55,573 nt of DNA, taken from an uncultured Spirochaetales bacterium. GTDB taxonomy: Bacteria > Spirochaetota > Spirochaetia > Sphaerochaetales > Sphaerochaetaceae. Position numbers and translations under genes: made by a program. Shown here piece after piece: positions 34,975-43,502 of the stretch (positions within the stretch are counted from its first letter, which is position 1; each line of letters begins with the position of its first letter). The notes under the pieces are model-generated. The model worked only from the letters and a program-made list of their open reading frames with translations. It did not search any database and was not told where the DNA came from. The stretch spans positions 1 to 55,573 of the forward strand of contig CALXOK010000007.1 in assembly GCA_944390025.1 (NCBI GenBank), read 5' to 3'.

Positions 34975-35949
34975 ATGGAGCCAAATCTCGACCCCCTTAT
35001 ATTCCCGGACGGAGAGTTTCAGGCCTGCATGGCACGCAAGGCCCTCTCATATGTCTCATCCAGAAGCATCAGGGCATACACGTCTTCAGGACTGTATTAT
35101 TCTTTCAGCAAGGCAGATAATCCTAAAGGAGCCGTGACAATCCTGCATGGCTTTTCTGACGGAATCTACAAATACAGGGAAACCATTTATTACCTTCTCA
35201 ACATGGGATACGACTGTCTGATTTATGAGCACAGAGGCCATGGAAGAAGTATCCGGCAGCTTGATGACCCCTCATGTATCCATATTGATGATTTTGACAG
35301 CTATGTGGAAGACCTGAATGATATTTGCAAAGAGGTTCTCAGCCTCCACTCAGCAGGTCTGCCATGGTATCTTTACGGTCACAGCATGGGCGGCTGTATA
35401 GCAGCTCTTTTCTGTGAGAAACACCGCTCTGTTTTTAAAAAGCTCGTTCTTGCCTGTCCGATGACTGCAATAAGGCTTTCTCTGCCGCTGAGACTTCTTG
35501 GACCTGCTGTGGCCTCATTCATGTGCCATACAGGCAGGGCAGAGAAAACCGTCACATTCAATCAGAAAGAATCATCATTCAAGACATCAAATGCAACCAG
35601 CAGGGAGCGTTGGGAGTATTACAGGACGATAAGGGACTCAAACATACTGCTGAAACAAGACGGACCGACCTGGTCCTGGGTCGCGGCAGCTTTCCGTGCA
35701 ATGAGACAGCTGGCTGATGATGCAGAAAAGATTCAGGTTCCTGCTCTTGTGCTGCTTGCTGAAAAAGAGACTATGGTTGACAACAGCAGTATAATCAGAT
35801 TCGCATCTAAGCTGGCAGACGCTCATCTTTTGACTCTTGAAGGCACAAAGCATGAAATCTGCCTTTCTGGCAAGGACAGTCTGCTGAAATACTATACGGC
35901 ACTTGATGATTTTCTCTGCGGATCTGGAAGCTCATCTTTCTCTGATTGA
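34975..35949 (+). CDS. alpha/beta hydrolase, monoacylglycerol-lipase-like
   Basis: 324 residues. The nucleophile elbow is GHSMGG (in WYLYGHSMGGCIAALF), the oxyanion region is VTILHGFSDGIYKYRE, the acid is probably in LLAEKETMVDNSS, and the histidine in EGTKHEICLSGKDS. This order is that of the serine-aminopeptidase S33/lysophospholipase (PldB) group, which cleaves lysophospholipids or monoacylglycerols. No signal peptide, so cytoplasmic. It overlaps or abuts the CDF transporter gene. Confidence 0.87.
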   Translation: MEPNLDPLIFPDGEFQACMARKALSYVSSRSIRAYTSSGLYYSFSKADNPKGAVTILHGFSDGIYKYRETIYYLLNMGYDCLIYEHRGHGRSIRQLDDPSCIHIDDFDSYVEDLNDICKEVLSLHSAGLPWYLYGHSMGGCIAALFCEKHRSVFKKLVLACPMTAIRLSLPLRLLGPAVASFMCHTGRAEKTVTFNQKESSFKTSNATSRERWEYYRTIRDSNILLKQDGPTWSWVAAAFRAMRQLADDAEKIQVPALVLLAEKETMVDNSSIIRFASKLADAHLLTLEGTKHEICLSGKDSLLKYYTALDDFLCGSGSSSFSD

Positions 35950-35981
35950 CGTCTCATGCCAGCCGGATTATCATTGCGCTC

Positions 35982-37097
35982 ATGCTGAATGCCGTACAGA
36001 GACAGAAAATCATTACAAAGGTGAGCGTGAGCGGAATCATCACAAACCTCGTGCTTACACTCCTCAAGCTTGCCGCAGGATTCCTCTCCTCGTCCGTCTC
36101 TGTCATCAATGATGCCATTAACAATGCGGCGGACTGCCTCTCGTCCTTCGTGACAATCATATTCTACTCACTGGGAAAGAAAAGGCCGACAAAAAAGCAT
36201 CCCCTTGGCTACGGAAGGATGGAATACCTTTCAGCTCTCATTGTCGCTCTTCTTGTCATCTATACCGGAATCGAATGCCTGACAAGCTCAGTGGAATCAA
36301 TACGCAACCCGGGCAAGGTTGAAGTCTCGGCATTTTCCCTTATCGTCATAATCCTATCGATTGCGGCGAAAATCATACTCAGCCGCATTAACACAAAACA
36401 GGGACGCAAGATTGATTCAGATGCACTGATTGCAACCGGAAAGGATGCTCTCAGTGACGTGCTCGTGACTTCCCTCACGCTTCTTTCCCTTATACTCAGC
36501 CCGGTCACAGATCTTCCTGTGGACGGTATTGCAGGTCTGTTCGTCTCTCTTTTCATCCTCTGGGCAGGTTTCAGTTCGATTTACGAGACAGCATCCTCAA
36601 TCATGGGAGAACGCCCTGACGAGGAAAGAATAAAACAGATACGCAGCATCATTGCCCAGCACCCTCCTCTTCATGGCGGCTATGACATCATGCTTCACAG
36701 CTACGGTCCTGAAAGGACTCTCGGCACATGCAATGTCGAGGTCCCGATTGACACCCATGCTGAAGATATTTTCGATGCAATGACAGATGCGACCCGTGAC
36801 ATCTACTCGAAGACGGGAATCTACCTCACATTCGGCCTGTATGCAGTCAATGATTACCGCAGTGATGTGAAGGAAATGAAAGGCAAAGTCCTTTCCATCC
36901 TTCAGGCAACCAGCCATCATGTACTCTCGATTCATGCCTTCCATGTCCATTTTGACACCAGGACAGTGCACTTTGATGTTGTTGTCGACTTCGGCGTGAA
37001 AAACTATGATGCTCTTTCAAAAAAACTGAGCAAGGCACTGAACATTCTGTATCCGGATTTCACTTTCGAGTTTGAGATTGACCCGGATTACGCCTGA
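35982..37097 (+). CDS. cation diffusion facilitator (CDF) metal transporter
   Basis: 371 residues from ATG 35982. A TTG at 35946 overlapping the previous stop (TTGA) is an alternative that adds 12 residues; neither has a clear ribosome site. Six transmembrane helices occupy about 15-210. The metal-binding pairs are seen as DAINNAADCLSS and, in TM5, ATGKDALSDVLVTS, and the signature HPLGYGRMEYLSAL follows helix 2. The cytoplasmic domain (215-371) is the ferredoxin-like CDF dimerisation domain, longer than usual. It exports divalent metal (Zn, Fe, Mn or Co) in exchange for protons. Confidence 0.88.
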   Translation: MLNAVQRQKIITKVSVSGIITNLVLTLLKLAAGFLSSSVSVINDAINNAADCLSSFVTIIFYSLGKKRPTKKHPLGYGRMEYLSALIVALLVIYTGIECLTSSVESIRNPGKVEVSAFSLIVIILSIAAKIILSRINTKQGRKIDSDALIATGKDALSDVLVTSLTLLSLILSPVTDLPVDGIAGLFVSLFILWAGFSSIYETASSIMGERPDEERIKQIRSIIAQHPPLHGGYDIMLHSYGPERTLGTCNVEVPIDTHAEDIFDAMTDATRDIYSKTGIYLTFGLYAVNDYRSDVKEMKGKVLSILQATSHHVLSIHAFHVHFDTRTVHFDVVVDFGVKNYDALSKKLSKALNILYPDFTFEFEIDPDYA

Positions 37098-37118
37098 AAA
37101 AATCCATTATATTTTTGT

Positions 37119-37147
37119 TTGAATATTGGTTTTCCTTGTGCTATTCT
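37119..37147 (+). promoter_or_regulatory. promoter of the FecCD-type importer operon, leaderless type
   Basis: TTGAAT (37119-37124), 17-bp spacer, TGC-TATTCT (-10 at 37142-37147), 6 nt to ATG 37154. Confidence 0.75.
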
Positions 37148-37153
37148 TGACGT

Positions 37154-38194
37154 ATGCGCACCAAGGAAAAGAAAGAAATCACATTCAGAGGGGATGCACG
37201 GCCATGGGCTCTTCCCTTTCTTCTATGTGTCTTCATCACTGCTTTCTTTGTATCTTTCGCGCTTGGCCGGTACCCGGTTGATCCGGTTACGCTCATAAAG
37301 GTGCTTCTTTCCAGAATTTTCGACATCGAGAAGACCTGGTCAGGTCAGGTTGAGACAGTCGTATTCAATATCAGGCTTCCCAGAGTGCTCACTGGAGCAT
37401 TCATAGGAGCTGGCCTTTCTCTGTCTGGGCTTGTCTATCAGGGAATATTCCAGAACCCAATGGTTTCTCCGGATGTGCTTGGCAGCACTTCAGGAGCAGC
37501 TGTCGGAAGTGCTCTTGGAATCCTTTTCTCGATGAGCTACATGACAATATTCACGATGAGCTTTCTAGGAGGAATACTGGCAGTCTCGCTCGTGGTCCTC
37601 ATTGCACGGCGCGTCCAGAACCAGCCTGTGCTTGGACTTGTGCTTGCAGGCATCATGATCTCTTCCCTCTTCAATTCCCTTCTGAGCTTCATCAAACTCG
37701 TTGCAGACACGGATGATGTCCTGCCTCAGATCACCTACTACCTGATTGGAAGCCTCACCTCGACAAGAACAGGAGACCTTGTGGCCTCTGCCATCGTTAT
37801 AACCATATGTTCCATAATCCTTTATGCTGTCAGGTGGAATCTAAACGTGATGACACTCGGAGAAGAAGAGGCGTTGAGCCTCGGTGTCAACACAAGACTC
37901 ATAAGAGCCATCGCGATTGTGACAGCAACGCTGATGACAGCCGTTTCGACTGCAGCTGCAGGCATGGTTGGATGGATCGGCCTTGTCATCCCGCATCTTG
38001 TCCGCATGAGCATCGGATGTGACTACAGGAGGACAATTCCTGCCACAATCCTTCTTGGCTCATCTTTCCTGATGCTCGTCGACACAGTCTCAAGAGTCAT
38101 AACAACAAGCGAGATTCCTATCGGAATACTCACAAGCTTTGTCGGAGCGCCTTTCTTCCTCTACCTCATCATCAGGGAGGGAAAGAAGACATGA
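37154..38194 (+). CDS. FecCD-family ABC transporter permease
   Basis: 346 residues with about ten transmembrane helices. The family hallmark IRLPRVLTGAFIGAGLSLSGLVYQGIFQNPMVSPDVLG is near residues 70-107, and the ATPase-contacting loop GLVIPHLVRMSIG lies toward the end. Such permeases import iron-siderophore, heme, cobalamin or, in a subgroup, molybdate/tungstate. It is the first gene of permease-ATPase-methyltransferase-binding protein and overlaps the ATPase gene by 4 bp. Confidence 0.92.
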   Translation: MRTKEKKEITFRGDARPWALPFLLCVFITAFFVSFALGRYPVDPVTLIKVLLSRIFDIEKTWSGQVETVVFNIRLPRVLTGAFIGAGLSLSGLVYQGIFQNPMVSPDVLGSTSGAAVGSALGILFSMSYMTIFTMSFLGGILAVSLVVLIARRVQNQPVLGLVLAGIMISSLFNSLLSFIKLVADTDDVLPQITYYLIGSLTSTRTGDLVASAIVITICSIILYAVRWNLNVMTLGEEEALSLGVNTRLIRAIAIVTATLMTAVSTAAAGMVGWIGLVIPHLVRMSIGCDYRRTIPATILLGSSFLMLVDTVSRVITTSEIPIGILTSFVGAPFFLYLIIREGKKT

Positions 38195-38964
38195 AGCTTG
38201 AAATCAGGAATCTCACATTCAGCTATGACGGTAAGAAAAAGGTGCTTGATGACATCAGCATGAGTGCTTCTGGAGGCCAGTTCATCGCCCTCCTGGGCCG
38301 CAATGGTGCCGGAAAGACAACCTTTTTCAAGAACATGCTGGGACTTCTGAAAAGCCAGAGCGGACAGATTCTCATTGATGGTGAGTCCTTTTCCAGCCTC
38401 AGCATAAAGGAAAGAGCGAAACGTATCGCATATATTCCACAAGAAAGCAATCCGGCCTTCTCTTACACCGTGCTGACAAGCGTGCTGATGGGCACGACCA
38501 ATGCTGTGTCAACTCTTTCATCTCCAGGAAAGGAAGAGACTGATAAAGCATGGAGTGCGATGAGACGCTTCAATATAGAGCATCTGGCCCACCGTCATGT
38601 CAACACCCTCTCAGGTGGAGAGAGACAGCTTGTGCTGTGTGCCCGTGCCATTGCCCAGGAAGCAGGAATACTCCTGTTTGACGAGCCGACTTCAAACCTT
38701 GACTGGGCAAATCAGATAAAAACGCTTGAGAATATAAGGAAGCTGACGGATGAAGGTTATATCGCGATTGTCGCGACACACAATCTTGAGCAGGCACTGA
38801 ACTATTCCACACGTCTGCTTCTGCTTAAGGATGGAAAGCTCTGCCATGACTCGAATGCAGAAAGCCTTGTCTCCTCTCCTCTGCTTTCAACCTTCTACGA
38901 TATGGATATCATTGTTGAGCGTTACAGGGGTCACTATGTATGCATCCCGGGAGGAGAGCAATGA
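38191..38964 (+). CDS. FecE-type ABC transporter ATPase
   Basis: 257 residues. Walker A is GRNGAGKT (around 35-42), Q-loop YIPQESNPAFS, signature LSGGERQLVLCARA, Walker B LLFDEPTSNLDW, H-loop VATHNLEQA. It drives the FecCD permease. ATG overlaps the permease stop, and its own stop overlaps the methyltransferase start (ATGA). Confidence 0.92.
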   Translation: MKLEIRNLTFSYDGKKKVLDDISMSASGGQFIALLGRNGAGKTTFFKNMLGLLKSQSGQILIDGESFSSLSIKERAKRIAYIPQESNPAFSYTVLTSVLMGTTNAVSTLSSPGKEETDKAWSAMRRFNIEHLAHRHVNTLSGGERQLVLCARAIAQEAGILLFDEPTSNLDWANQIKTLENIRKLTDEGYIAIVATHNLEQALNYSTRLLLLKDGKLCHDSNAESLVSSPLLSTFYDMDIIVERYRGHYVCIPGGEQ

Positions 38965-39623
38965 CCTGGTGGAACGGGACAAGAATAAGGCTGTATGAAC
39001 GCGCTGCTGCCCTTTGTGATTTCCACGCCCGTCTTGCTGATATGATCGAGCGTCCCATCGGACAGGCGGACACAGTGCTGGAAGCAGGATGTGGACTTGG
39101 TTACATCACAGCACTCCTTCAGGAGAGAGGAATCAATGTGACAGGATGTGACAGTGACAGCAAGGCAATAGAAGAAGCCATGAGGCTGTTTCCCTCATGC
39201 CGTTTCATTTGCACAGACATCAGTCTTGTGAAGGGACCTTATGACATTCTTCTGTGTGTCTTCTTCGGCCGTATCAGGGAGGATGACAACTTTGACCGTC
39301 TTTTCCGGCTCTGCAGGAAGCGCATGATATACATAGTGAATGAACATGAGGATTTCAGCCTCTCCTCATTCTCTCACAGCTCATCGGTTGCAGCCTTTCT
39401 TGATGAAAGGAAAATCAGCTACAGCTTCTCAGAGCAGCATCTGAGATTCGACCAGCCGCTGAAGGATGAAGCCGAGCTGAAACAGTTTATCAGAGAAACT
39501 TATACAGAACGCGGAAAAAGCTTCACGCGGAATGTTGAAAGAGAAAAGGGAAAGTACCCGCTGAAGGTTATAAAAGACAAGGCCTTCGGCTTCTTTGTAA
39601 TAGAAAAGGAGGACTCTCTATGA
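38961..39623 (+). CDS. class I SAM-dependent methyltransferase within the importer operon
   Basis: 220 residues from ATG 38961 with GGGAGGAGAG at 38949-38958; an upstream ATG (38940) lies inside the ATPase gene and has no ribosome site. Motif I is visible as TVLEAGCGLGYITALLQERG, then CDSDSKAIEEAM. Length and fold suggest a small-molecule methylase. It lies between ATPase and binding-protein genes with overlaps on both sides, so it probably acts on the imported ligand or on the ligand's chelator. Function is inferred from position only. Confidence 0.83.
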   Translation: MTWWNGTRIRLYERAAALCDFHARLADMIERPIGQADTVLEAGCGLGYITALLQERGINVTGCDSDSKAIEEAMRLFPSCRFICTDISLVKGPYDILLCVFFGRIREDDNFDRLFRLCRKRMIYIVNEHEDFSLSSFSHSSSVAAFLDERKISYSFSEQHLRFDQPLKDEAELKQFIRETYTERGKSFTRNVEREKGKYPLKVIKDKAFGFFVIEKEDSL

Positions 39624-40678
39624 GGAAAGTTTTATCAGTTATTACCGCTCTCATTCTTATAATGATGCCGCTTGTGGCACAGGGAGCAGCGGAAACAGCA
39701 CAGGCTCAGGATACAGAGATGAAAAGTTTCACGGATGATCTTGGCCGCACTGTCTCAGTCCCGGCTGTCATTGACTCTGTCACTCCTACAGGTTCAACCG
39801 CGCAGGTAATTCTTCTCACTTTTGACCAAAGCAAGATAACAGGACTCACGACAGCGATGAGTGATGAGGAATGGAAGTACTACCCTGCTTTGGACAAGGA
39901 CATTCCAGTCCTTGGAACCTTCTATGGCAAGAAGGCTGATCTCAACAAGGAGGCCCTGATTGTCGTTAACCCGGATGTAGTCATTGACATCGGGGAAATC
40001 AAAGGCTCAGAAGCTGAGATGATAGCCGATCTCGACACGCTCCAGGAGCAGATCGGACTTCCGGTTGTCTTCATCGAGTCATATCTTGCTGACAGCGCCC
40101 ACACATATACGAAAATCGGACAGCTGCTTGATGATGAGCAAAGGGGAAAGGAGCTGGCAGATTATGCATCTCAGGCCATGGAGTTTGCAAACACAATTAA
40201 GGAAAAGCATGGAGGAACTGTCTCCTTTTACTATTCCTCAGCCACAGATGGTCTTGAAGCCATTCCAGAAGGCAATTTCCATGGAGAAGTTCTTGAGGCT
40301 GTAGGTGGAGTGAATGTCGTGCCATCAACCTTCTCTTCTGGAGGCAATGCAATGAGCCTTGAGCAGATTTTCCTGTGGGATCCTGATGTGATTGTCCTTG
40401 GCAACAGGAATGCATACGAGGAAGTGCTGGCTCCAGGTTCTGCCTGGCAGAGTCTTTCAGCTGTGAGAAACGGAAGGGTTTACCTCGTACCGGACATAAT
40501 AAACAACTGGATTGACAGCCCGCCATCAATCAACAGACTCATAGGAATCTACTGGGCGGCATATATCTTCTACTCTGATGAGGCAGGTGTGGATATTAGA
40601 AAGGAGGCGGATGATTTCTATCAGCTTTTCTACTCATACACCATCAGTGATGAAGAATTCAGCGCATTCAATCTTTAA
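39620..40678 (+). CDS. FecB/TroA-type substrate-binding protein of the importer
   Basis: 352 residues. The signal peptide ends LVAQGAAETAQ, like other exported proteins here. It is a class III periplasmic binding fold: FTDDLGRTVSVPAVIDSV at the start of the N lobe, a long backbone helix, and IFLWDPDVIVLGNRNAY in the C lobe. IDSPPSINRLIGIYWAA is typical of this family's C-terminus. ATG follows AAGGAGG. The ligand could be an iron complex, corrinoid, or molybdate/tungstate (MolA-like); given the molybdenum enzymes nearby the last is attractive but unproven. Confidence 0.88.
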   Translation: MRKVLSVITALILIMMPLVAQGAAETAQAQDTEMKSFTDDLGRTVSVPAVIDSVTPTGSTAQVILLTFDQSKITGLTTAMSDEEWKYYPALDKDIPVLGTFYGKKADLNKEALIVVNPDVVIDIGEIKGSEAEMIADLDTLQEQIGLPVVFIESYLADSAHTYTKIGQLLDDEQRGKELADYASQAMEFANTIKEKHGGTVSFYYSSATDGLEAIPEGNFHGEVLEAVGGVNVVPSTFSSGGNAMSLEQIFLWDPDVIVLGNRNAYEEVLAPGSAWQSLSAVRNGRVYLVPDIINNWIDSPPSINRLIGIYWAAYIFYSDEAGVDIRKEADDFYQLFYSYTISDEEFSAFNL

Positions 40679-40686
40679 GCATATTT

Positions 40687-40715
40687 CAGGAGGAGCAGTC
40701 CTCCTGATTTTTTCT
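40687..40715 (+). terminator. terminator of the importer operon
   Basis: An 8-bp stem CAGGAGGA/TCCTCCTG with loop GCAG, followed by ATTTTTTC. Confidence 0.9.
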
Positions 40716-40730
40716 TTCCTGAAGAGCTTA

Positions 40731-40763
40731 GAAAAATCCCTGCATCCGGGACAGAATGCAGGG
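40731..40763 (-). terminator. terminator of ygeW
   Basis: An 8-bp stem CCCTGCAT/ATGCAGGG (40763-40756 and 40745-40738), 10-nt loop, then ATTTTTC on the minus strand. Confidence 0.8.
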
Positions 40764-40781
40764 AGTATCCAGAAAAAAGAG

Positions 40782-41984
40782 TTATTTCACTCTTGGCTTT
40801 GCTTCCTCAAGCAGCTTCTCGAGGAGGGCTGACGGATTCTCGAACTTGGCAAGGAAAATCATTGCGGCAATGATATAAGGCTTGTAGCTTGCTTCCTTGT
40901 ACAGAGGAACGAGATAGCGGTCAAAGACTGACTGCTCAACCTCTCCTTCCTTGCAGGAGAGTCCTGAGATATCGGCAGGCAGGCAGTGCATATAGAGAGC
41001 CTTGCCGTCCTTTGTAGTCTTCATGAGCTCTTCAGTGCATGTCCAGTTCTTGAATCTGGCATTGTTCTCAAGACATCTCTTCTCAAGATCCTTAAGCTCA
41101 TCGAAACGGCCTTCCTCAACCAGCTTTGTCCTCTCTTCCATGACAGCATACGGAGCCCAGGATTTCGGATAAACGATATCTGCATCCTTGAAAGCCTCTT
41201 CCATTGTGTTGACGACCTTGAAGGAACCTCCGGAAGCCTTTGCGTTCTTCTCTGCAACATCCTCGACATCCTTCATAATCTCATAGCCTTCCGGATGGGC
41301 AAGGACAACATCCATGCCGAAGCGGGAGAACAGTCCGATGATTCCCTGAGGGACGGAAAGCGGCTTGCCGTATGAAGGGGAATAAGCCCATGTCATCGCA
41401 ATCTTCTTGCCCTTGAGGTTCTCTACCCCGCCGAAATAGTTGATGACATGAAGCAAATCTGCCATGGCCTGAGTCGGGTGATCGATGTCGCACTGGAGGT
41501 TGACAAGAGTCGGTCTCTGTTCGAGAACTCCGTCCTTGTAGCCTTCCTCGACACTGTCTGCGACAGTCTTCATGTAGGTGTATCCCTTTCCGATATACAT
41601 GTCATCCCTGATACCGATGACATCAGCCATGAAGGAAACCATGTTCGCAGTCTCCCTGACTGTCTCACCATGTGCAATCTGGCTGACCTTCTCATCAAGA
41701 TCCTGAACTTCAAGACCGAGCAGGTTACAGGCTGATGCGAATGAGAAACGTGTTCTTGTTGAGTTGTCGCGGAAGATGGAGATACCAAGACCAGAATCAA
41801 AGACCTTTGTCGAAATGTTGTTCTCCCTCATGCCCCTGAGAATCTCGGCGACAGCGAAGACAGCCGCAATCTCATCATCACTCTCCTTCCAGGTGTGGAA
41901 GAAATCGTTAAGATACATGTTTTTAGTATCAAGTTTCTTGAGGCTCTCGATAAGGGCCTTGATTTCACTGGTTGTTTTCTTCAT
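40782..41984 (-). CDS. ygeW: knotted carbamoyltransferase YgeW
   Basis: 400 residues from ATG 41984; TGGAG lies nine bases upstream, and the in-frame ATG at 41999 precedes that ribosome site. A transcarbamylase paralogue: the carbamoyl-phosphate loop reads RDNSTRTRFSFASA, then HGETVRETANMV and DIDHPTQAMADLL, with MHCLPADISG near the end. It is found next to purine-degradation and SDMH genes (E. coli ygeW). A role in releasing carbamoyl phosphate from a purine-derived ureide is presumed. The promoter has a normal leader. Confidence 0.93.
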   Translation of the reverse strand: MKKTTSEIKALIESLKKLDTKNMYLNDFFHTWKESDDEIAAVFAVAEILRGMRENNISTKVFDSGLGISIFRDNSTRTRFSFASACNLLGLEVQDLDEKVSQIAHGETVRETANMVSFMADVIGIRDDMYIGKGYTYMKTVADSVEEGYKDGVLEQRPTLVNLQCDIDHPTQAMADLLHVINYFGGVENLKGKKIAMTWAYSPSYGKPLSVPQGIIGLFSRFGMDVVLAHPEGYEIMKDVEDVAEKNAKASGGSFKVVNTMEEAFKDADIVYPKSWAPYAVMEERTKLVEEGRFDELKDLEKRCLENNARFKNWTCTEELMKTTKDGKALYMHCLPADISGLSCKEGEVEQSVFDRYLVPLYKEASYKPYIIAAMIFLAKFENPSALLEKLLEEAKPRVK

Positions 41985-42021
41985 AAACCTCATCTCCATC
42001 AGGATTGTTTTTGTTTATTTC

Positions 42022-42050
42022 ACTCTATCATGACACCAGAAAAGGCGCAA
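42022..42050 (-). promoter_or_regulatory. ygeW promoter
   Basis: Minus strand TTGCGC (42050-42045), 17-bp spacer, TAGAGT (42027-42022). This gives a leader of about 30 nt that includes the ribosome site, in contrast to the leaderless units. Confidence 0.5.
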
Positions 42051-42074
42051 GGGAAAATGTTGCGCTTTGTTGCA

Positions 42075-42206
42075 TCAAATCCTGTTCCTGTCATTAATTT
42101 CATTTATCCTTCTGATTGCATCATCCGGATCGTGAAGCGGCACAGGAGACATCCACAGACCTCTTATCGGGAGTTCGTAATTCAGCTGTCTCATGTTTGC
42201 CGACAT
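42075..42206 (-). pseudogene. possible C-terminal gene fragment next to an IS605-type end
   Basis: On the minus strand the frame ending at TGA (42077-42075) reads MSANMRQLNYELPIRG and continues for 43 residues in all, with WMSPVPLHDPDD followed by a helical AIRRINEIND. It looks like real protein rather than noise, but it has no ribosome site. It begins just after the IS200/IS605-type right end at 42222-42257, as expected if an insertion cut off the front of a gene. Family not recognised. It could instead be a tiny intact gene. Confidence 0.35.
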
Positions 42207-42221
42207 CTCATCATCGCCTGC

Positions 42222-42257
42222 GTGACAACTCTCCCGCCTGAAGTCGGGAGTCTTCTC
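42222..42257 (-). mobile_element. solo IS200/IS605-type right end (orphan, no transposase)
   Basis: The 36 nt starting GTGACAACTCTCCCGCCT (plus strand) carry the hairpin CTCCCG..CGGGAG and end CTTCTC. It matches 30 of 36 positions of the copy at 55497-55532. This is the typical right-end/omega-RNA scaffold of tnpB-bearing IS605/IS1341 elements. No tnpA or tnpB is attached here. It starts 5 nt after the selD stop and may now serve as its transcription end. Confidence 0.6.
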
Positions 42258-42261
42258 GCAA

Positions 42262-43278
42262 TCATATGATAACCGGTTTTGCCTCTCTTTTTGTGAAGCG
42301 TGCGATAATCCGGGCATCATTTCCAAAAGCAGAGATGAACTTTTCCGCCTCGCTTTCTTCCATGGCAAGAGCAAGCGGACCGGAGGTCTGAGGATCATAA
42401 AGGACATCCTCAAGGTTCTGTCTCACGGATTGTGATATCTCCACTCTGGACTCAAGGTATTCCCTGTTGTTGTATGCGCCTTCTGGGATGAGGCCGAATG
42501 AGGCGTATTCAAGAGCCTTGTCAAAAACTGGAACTGATGAAGAATCTATCACGACAGTCAGGCCTGAAGCTGCAGCCATCTCATGAAGATGTCCGAGAAG
42601 AGAAAAACCTGTGATGTCTGTCGCCGCATGTACATCAAGAGAAGAAGCGCATTCAAAGGCCCTCCTGTTCAGTGTCTTCATGCTTGCAAGCACCGCTGCG
42701 GCACTTTCCTCATCAGCCATCTCCGCCTTTATTGCGGTATTGATGATTCCCGCACCAAGCTTCTTTGTGATTACAAGGACATCCCCTTCTTTTGCTCCTT
42801 TGTTTGTCCACAGCCTGTCCTTTGTCGTGAAACCGGTGACTGCAAGGCCGAACTTTATTGTCGAGTCTGCGATTGTATGTCCTCCTGCGATGACACAGCC
42901 GGCTTCAGCTGCCTTGTCCTGAGCACCCAGAAGAATCTGTTTCATGACATCCAGCTCCATGCAGGAAGGAAAGCACATCATGTTCATCGCGCATGCAGGC
43001 TCAGCACCCATCGCATAAAGGTCCGAAAGCGCGTTCGCGCAGGCTATCTGACCATAGTCATACGGGTCATCCGCAACAGGAGGAAAGAAATCGACAGACT
43101 GGATCATCAGACGTCCGCCTCCGATATCATAAGCAAGAGCGTCATCGCTTGTCTCAAAACCGACGACAAGCCTGTCATCCTCCATCAGGGGAATCGATGA
43201 AAGAACTTCATTCAATGTTGCGACAGGCAGCTTTGCAGCACAGCCTGAGGATTTCACTGTATGTGTGAGACGGACCAT
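42262..43278 (-). CDS. selD: selenide, water dikinase (selenophosphate synthetase)
   Basis: 338 residues. It makes selenophosphate from selenide and ATP, the selenium donor for SDMH enzymes (and elsewhere for selenocysteine or selenouridine). The catalytic N-terminal loop reads SSGCAAKL with Cys13 and Lys16; no selenocysteine is needed here. GFETSDDALAYDIGGG, SVDFFPPVADDPYDYGQIACANALSDLYAMGA and IAGGHTIAD are the ATP/Mg motifs. It is last gene of yedE-yedF-DUF3343-selD and overlaps its neighbour by 25 bp. AGGAGGAAGG precedes ATG. Confidence 0.95.
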   Translation of the reverse strand: MVRLTHTVKSSGCAAKLPVATLNEVLSSIPLMEDDRLVVGFETSDDALAYDIGGGRLMIQSVDFFPPVADDPYDYGQIACANALSDLYAMGAEPACAMNMMCFPSCMELDVMKQILLGAQDKAAEAGCVIAGGHTIADSTIKFGLAVTGFTTKDRLWTNKGAKEGDVLVITKKLGAGIINTAIKAEMADEESAAAVLASMKTLNRRAFECASSLDVHAATDITGFSLLGHLHEMAAASGLTVVIDSSSVPVFDKALEYASFGLIPEGAYNNREYLESRVEISQSVRQNLEDVLYDPQTSGPLALAMEESEAEKFISAFGNDARIIARFTKREAKPVII

Positions 43279-43502
43279 CCTTCCTCCTTCTTTACACAGA
43301 CGCTTTCCACTCCATCAGTAAGCAGACTCCTGTCAATGTCAGTGCACTCAGCCAGAAGCGCAGTCCCACAGCTTGATGACAGGGCGCGCGGGACAGGAAT
43401 CAGGGTTGACGGAAGTCCTGCATCAGAGAGTTTCCTTTTCTGCCTTACAGCCTCATGATGGGAATAAAAAGTCAGGACCGTCTTTCCAGAGTAAGAGTCC
43501 AT
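43254..43502 (-). CDS. DUF3343 protein, putative Se/S carrier
   Basis: 82 residues. Starts MDSYSGKTVLTFYSHHEAVRQKRKL, then LIPVPRALSSSCGTALL, the pattern of DUF3343 proteins: a small ferredoxin-like fold with a conserved SSCG cysteine (near residue 45) proposed to carry sulfur or selenium. In this operon a selenium carrier between YedF and SelD is the natural guess. It overlaps yedF by 31 bp and selD by 25 bp. Confidence 0.8.
   Translation of the reverse strand: MDSYSGKTVLTFYSHHEAVRQKRKLSDAGLPSTLIPVPRALSSSCGTALLAECTDIDRSLLTDGVESVCVKKEEGWSVSHIQ

Noticed and set aside
41895..42269. Plus-strand open frame of 124 codons across the ygeW start and the following gap
   Set aside because: Overlaps the ygeW promoter and start on the opposite strand, has no ribosome site, and its sequence looks like translated non-coding DNA.
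42262..43278. Selenocysteine in SelD or elsewhere by in-frame TGA read-through
   Set aside because: SelD has Cys13 at the catalytic position and all SDMH genes are intact without TGA read-through. No selA, selB, selC or SECIS-like element was seen.
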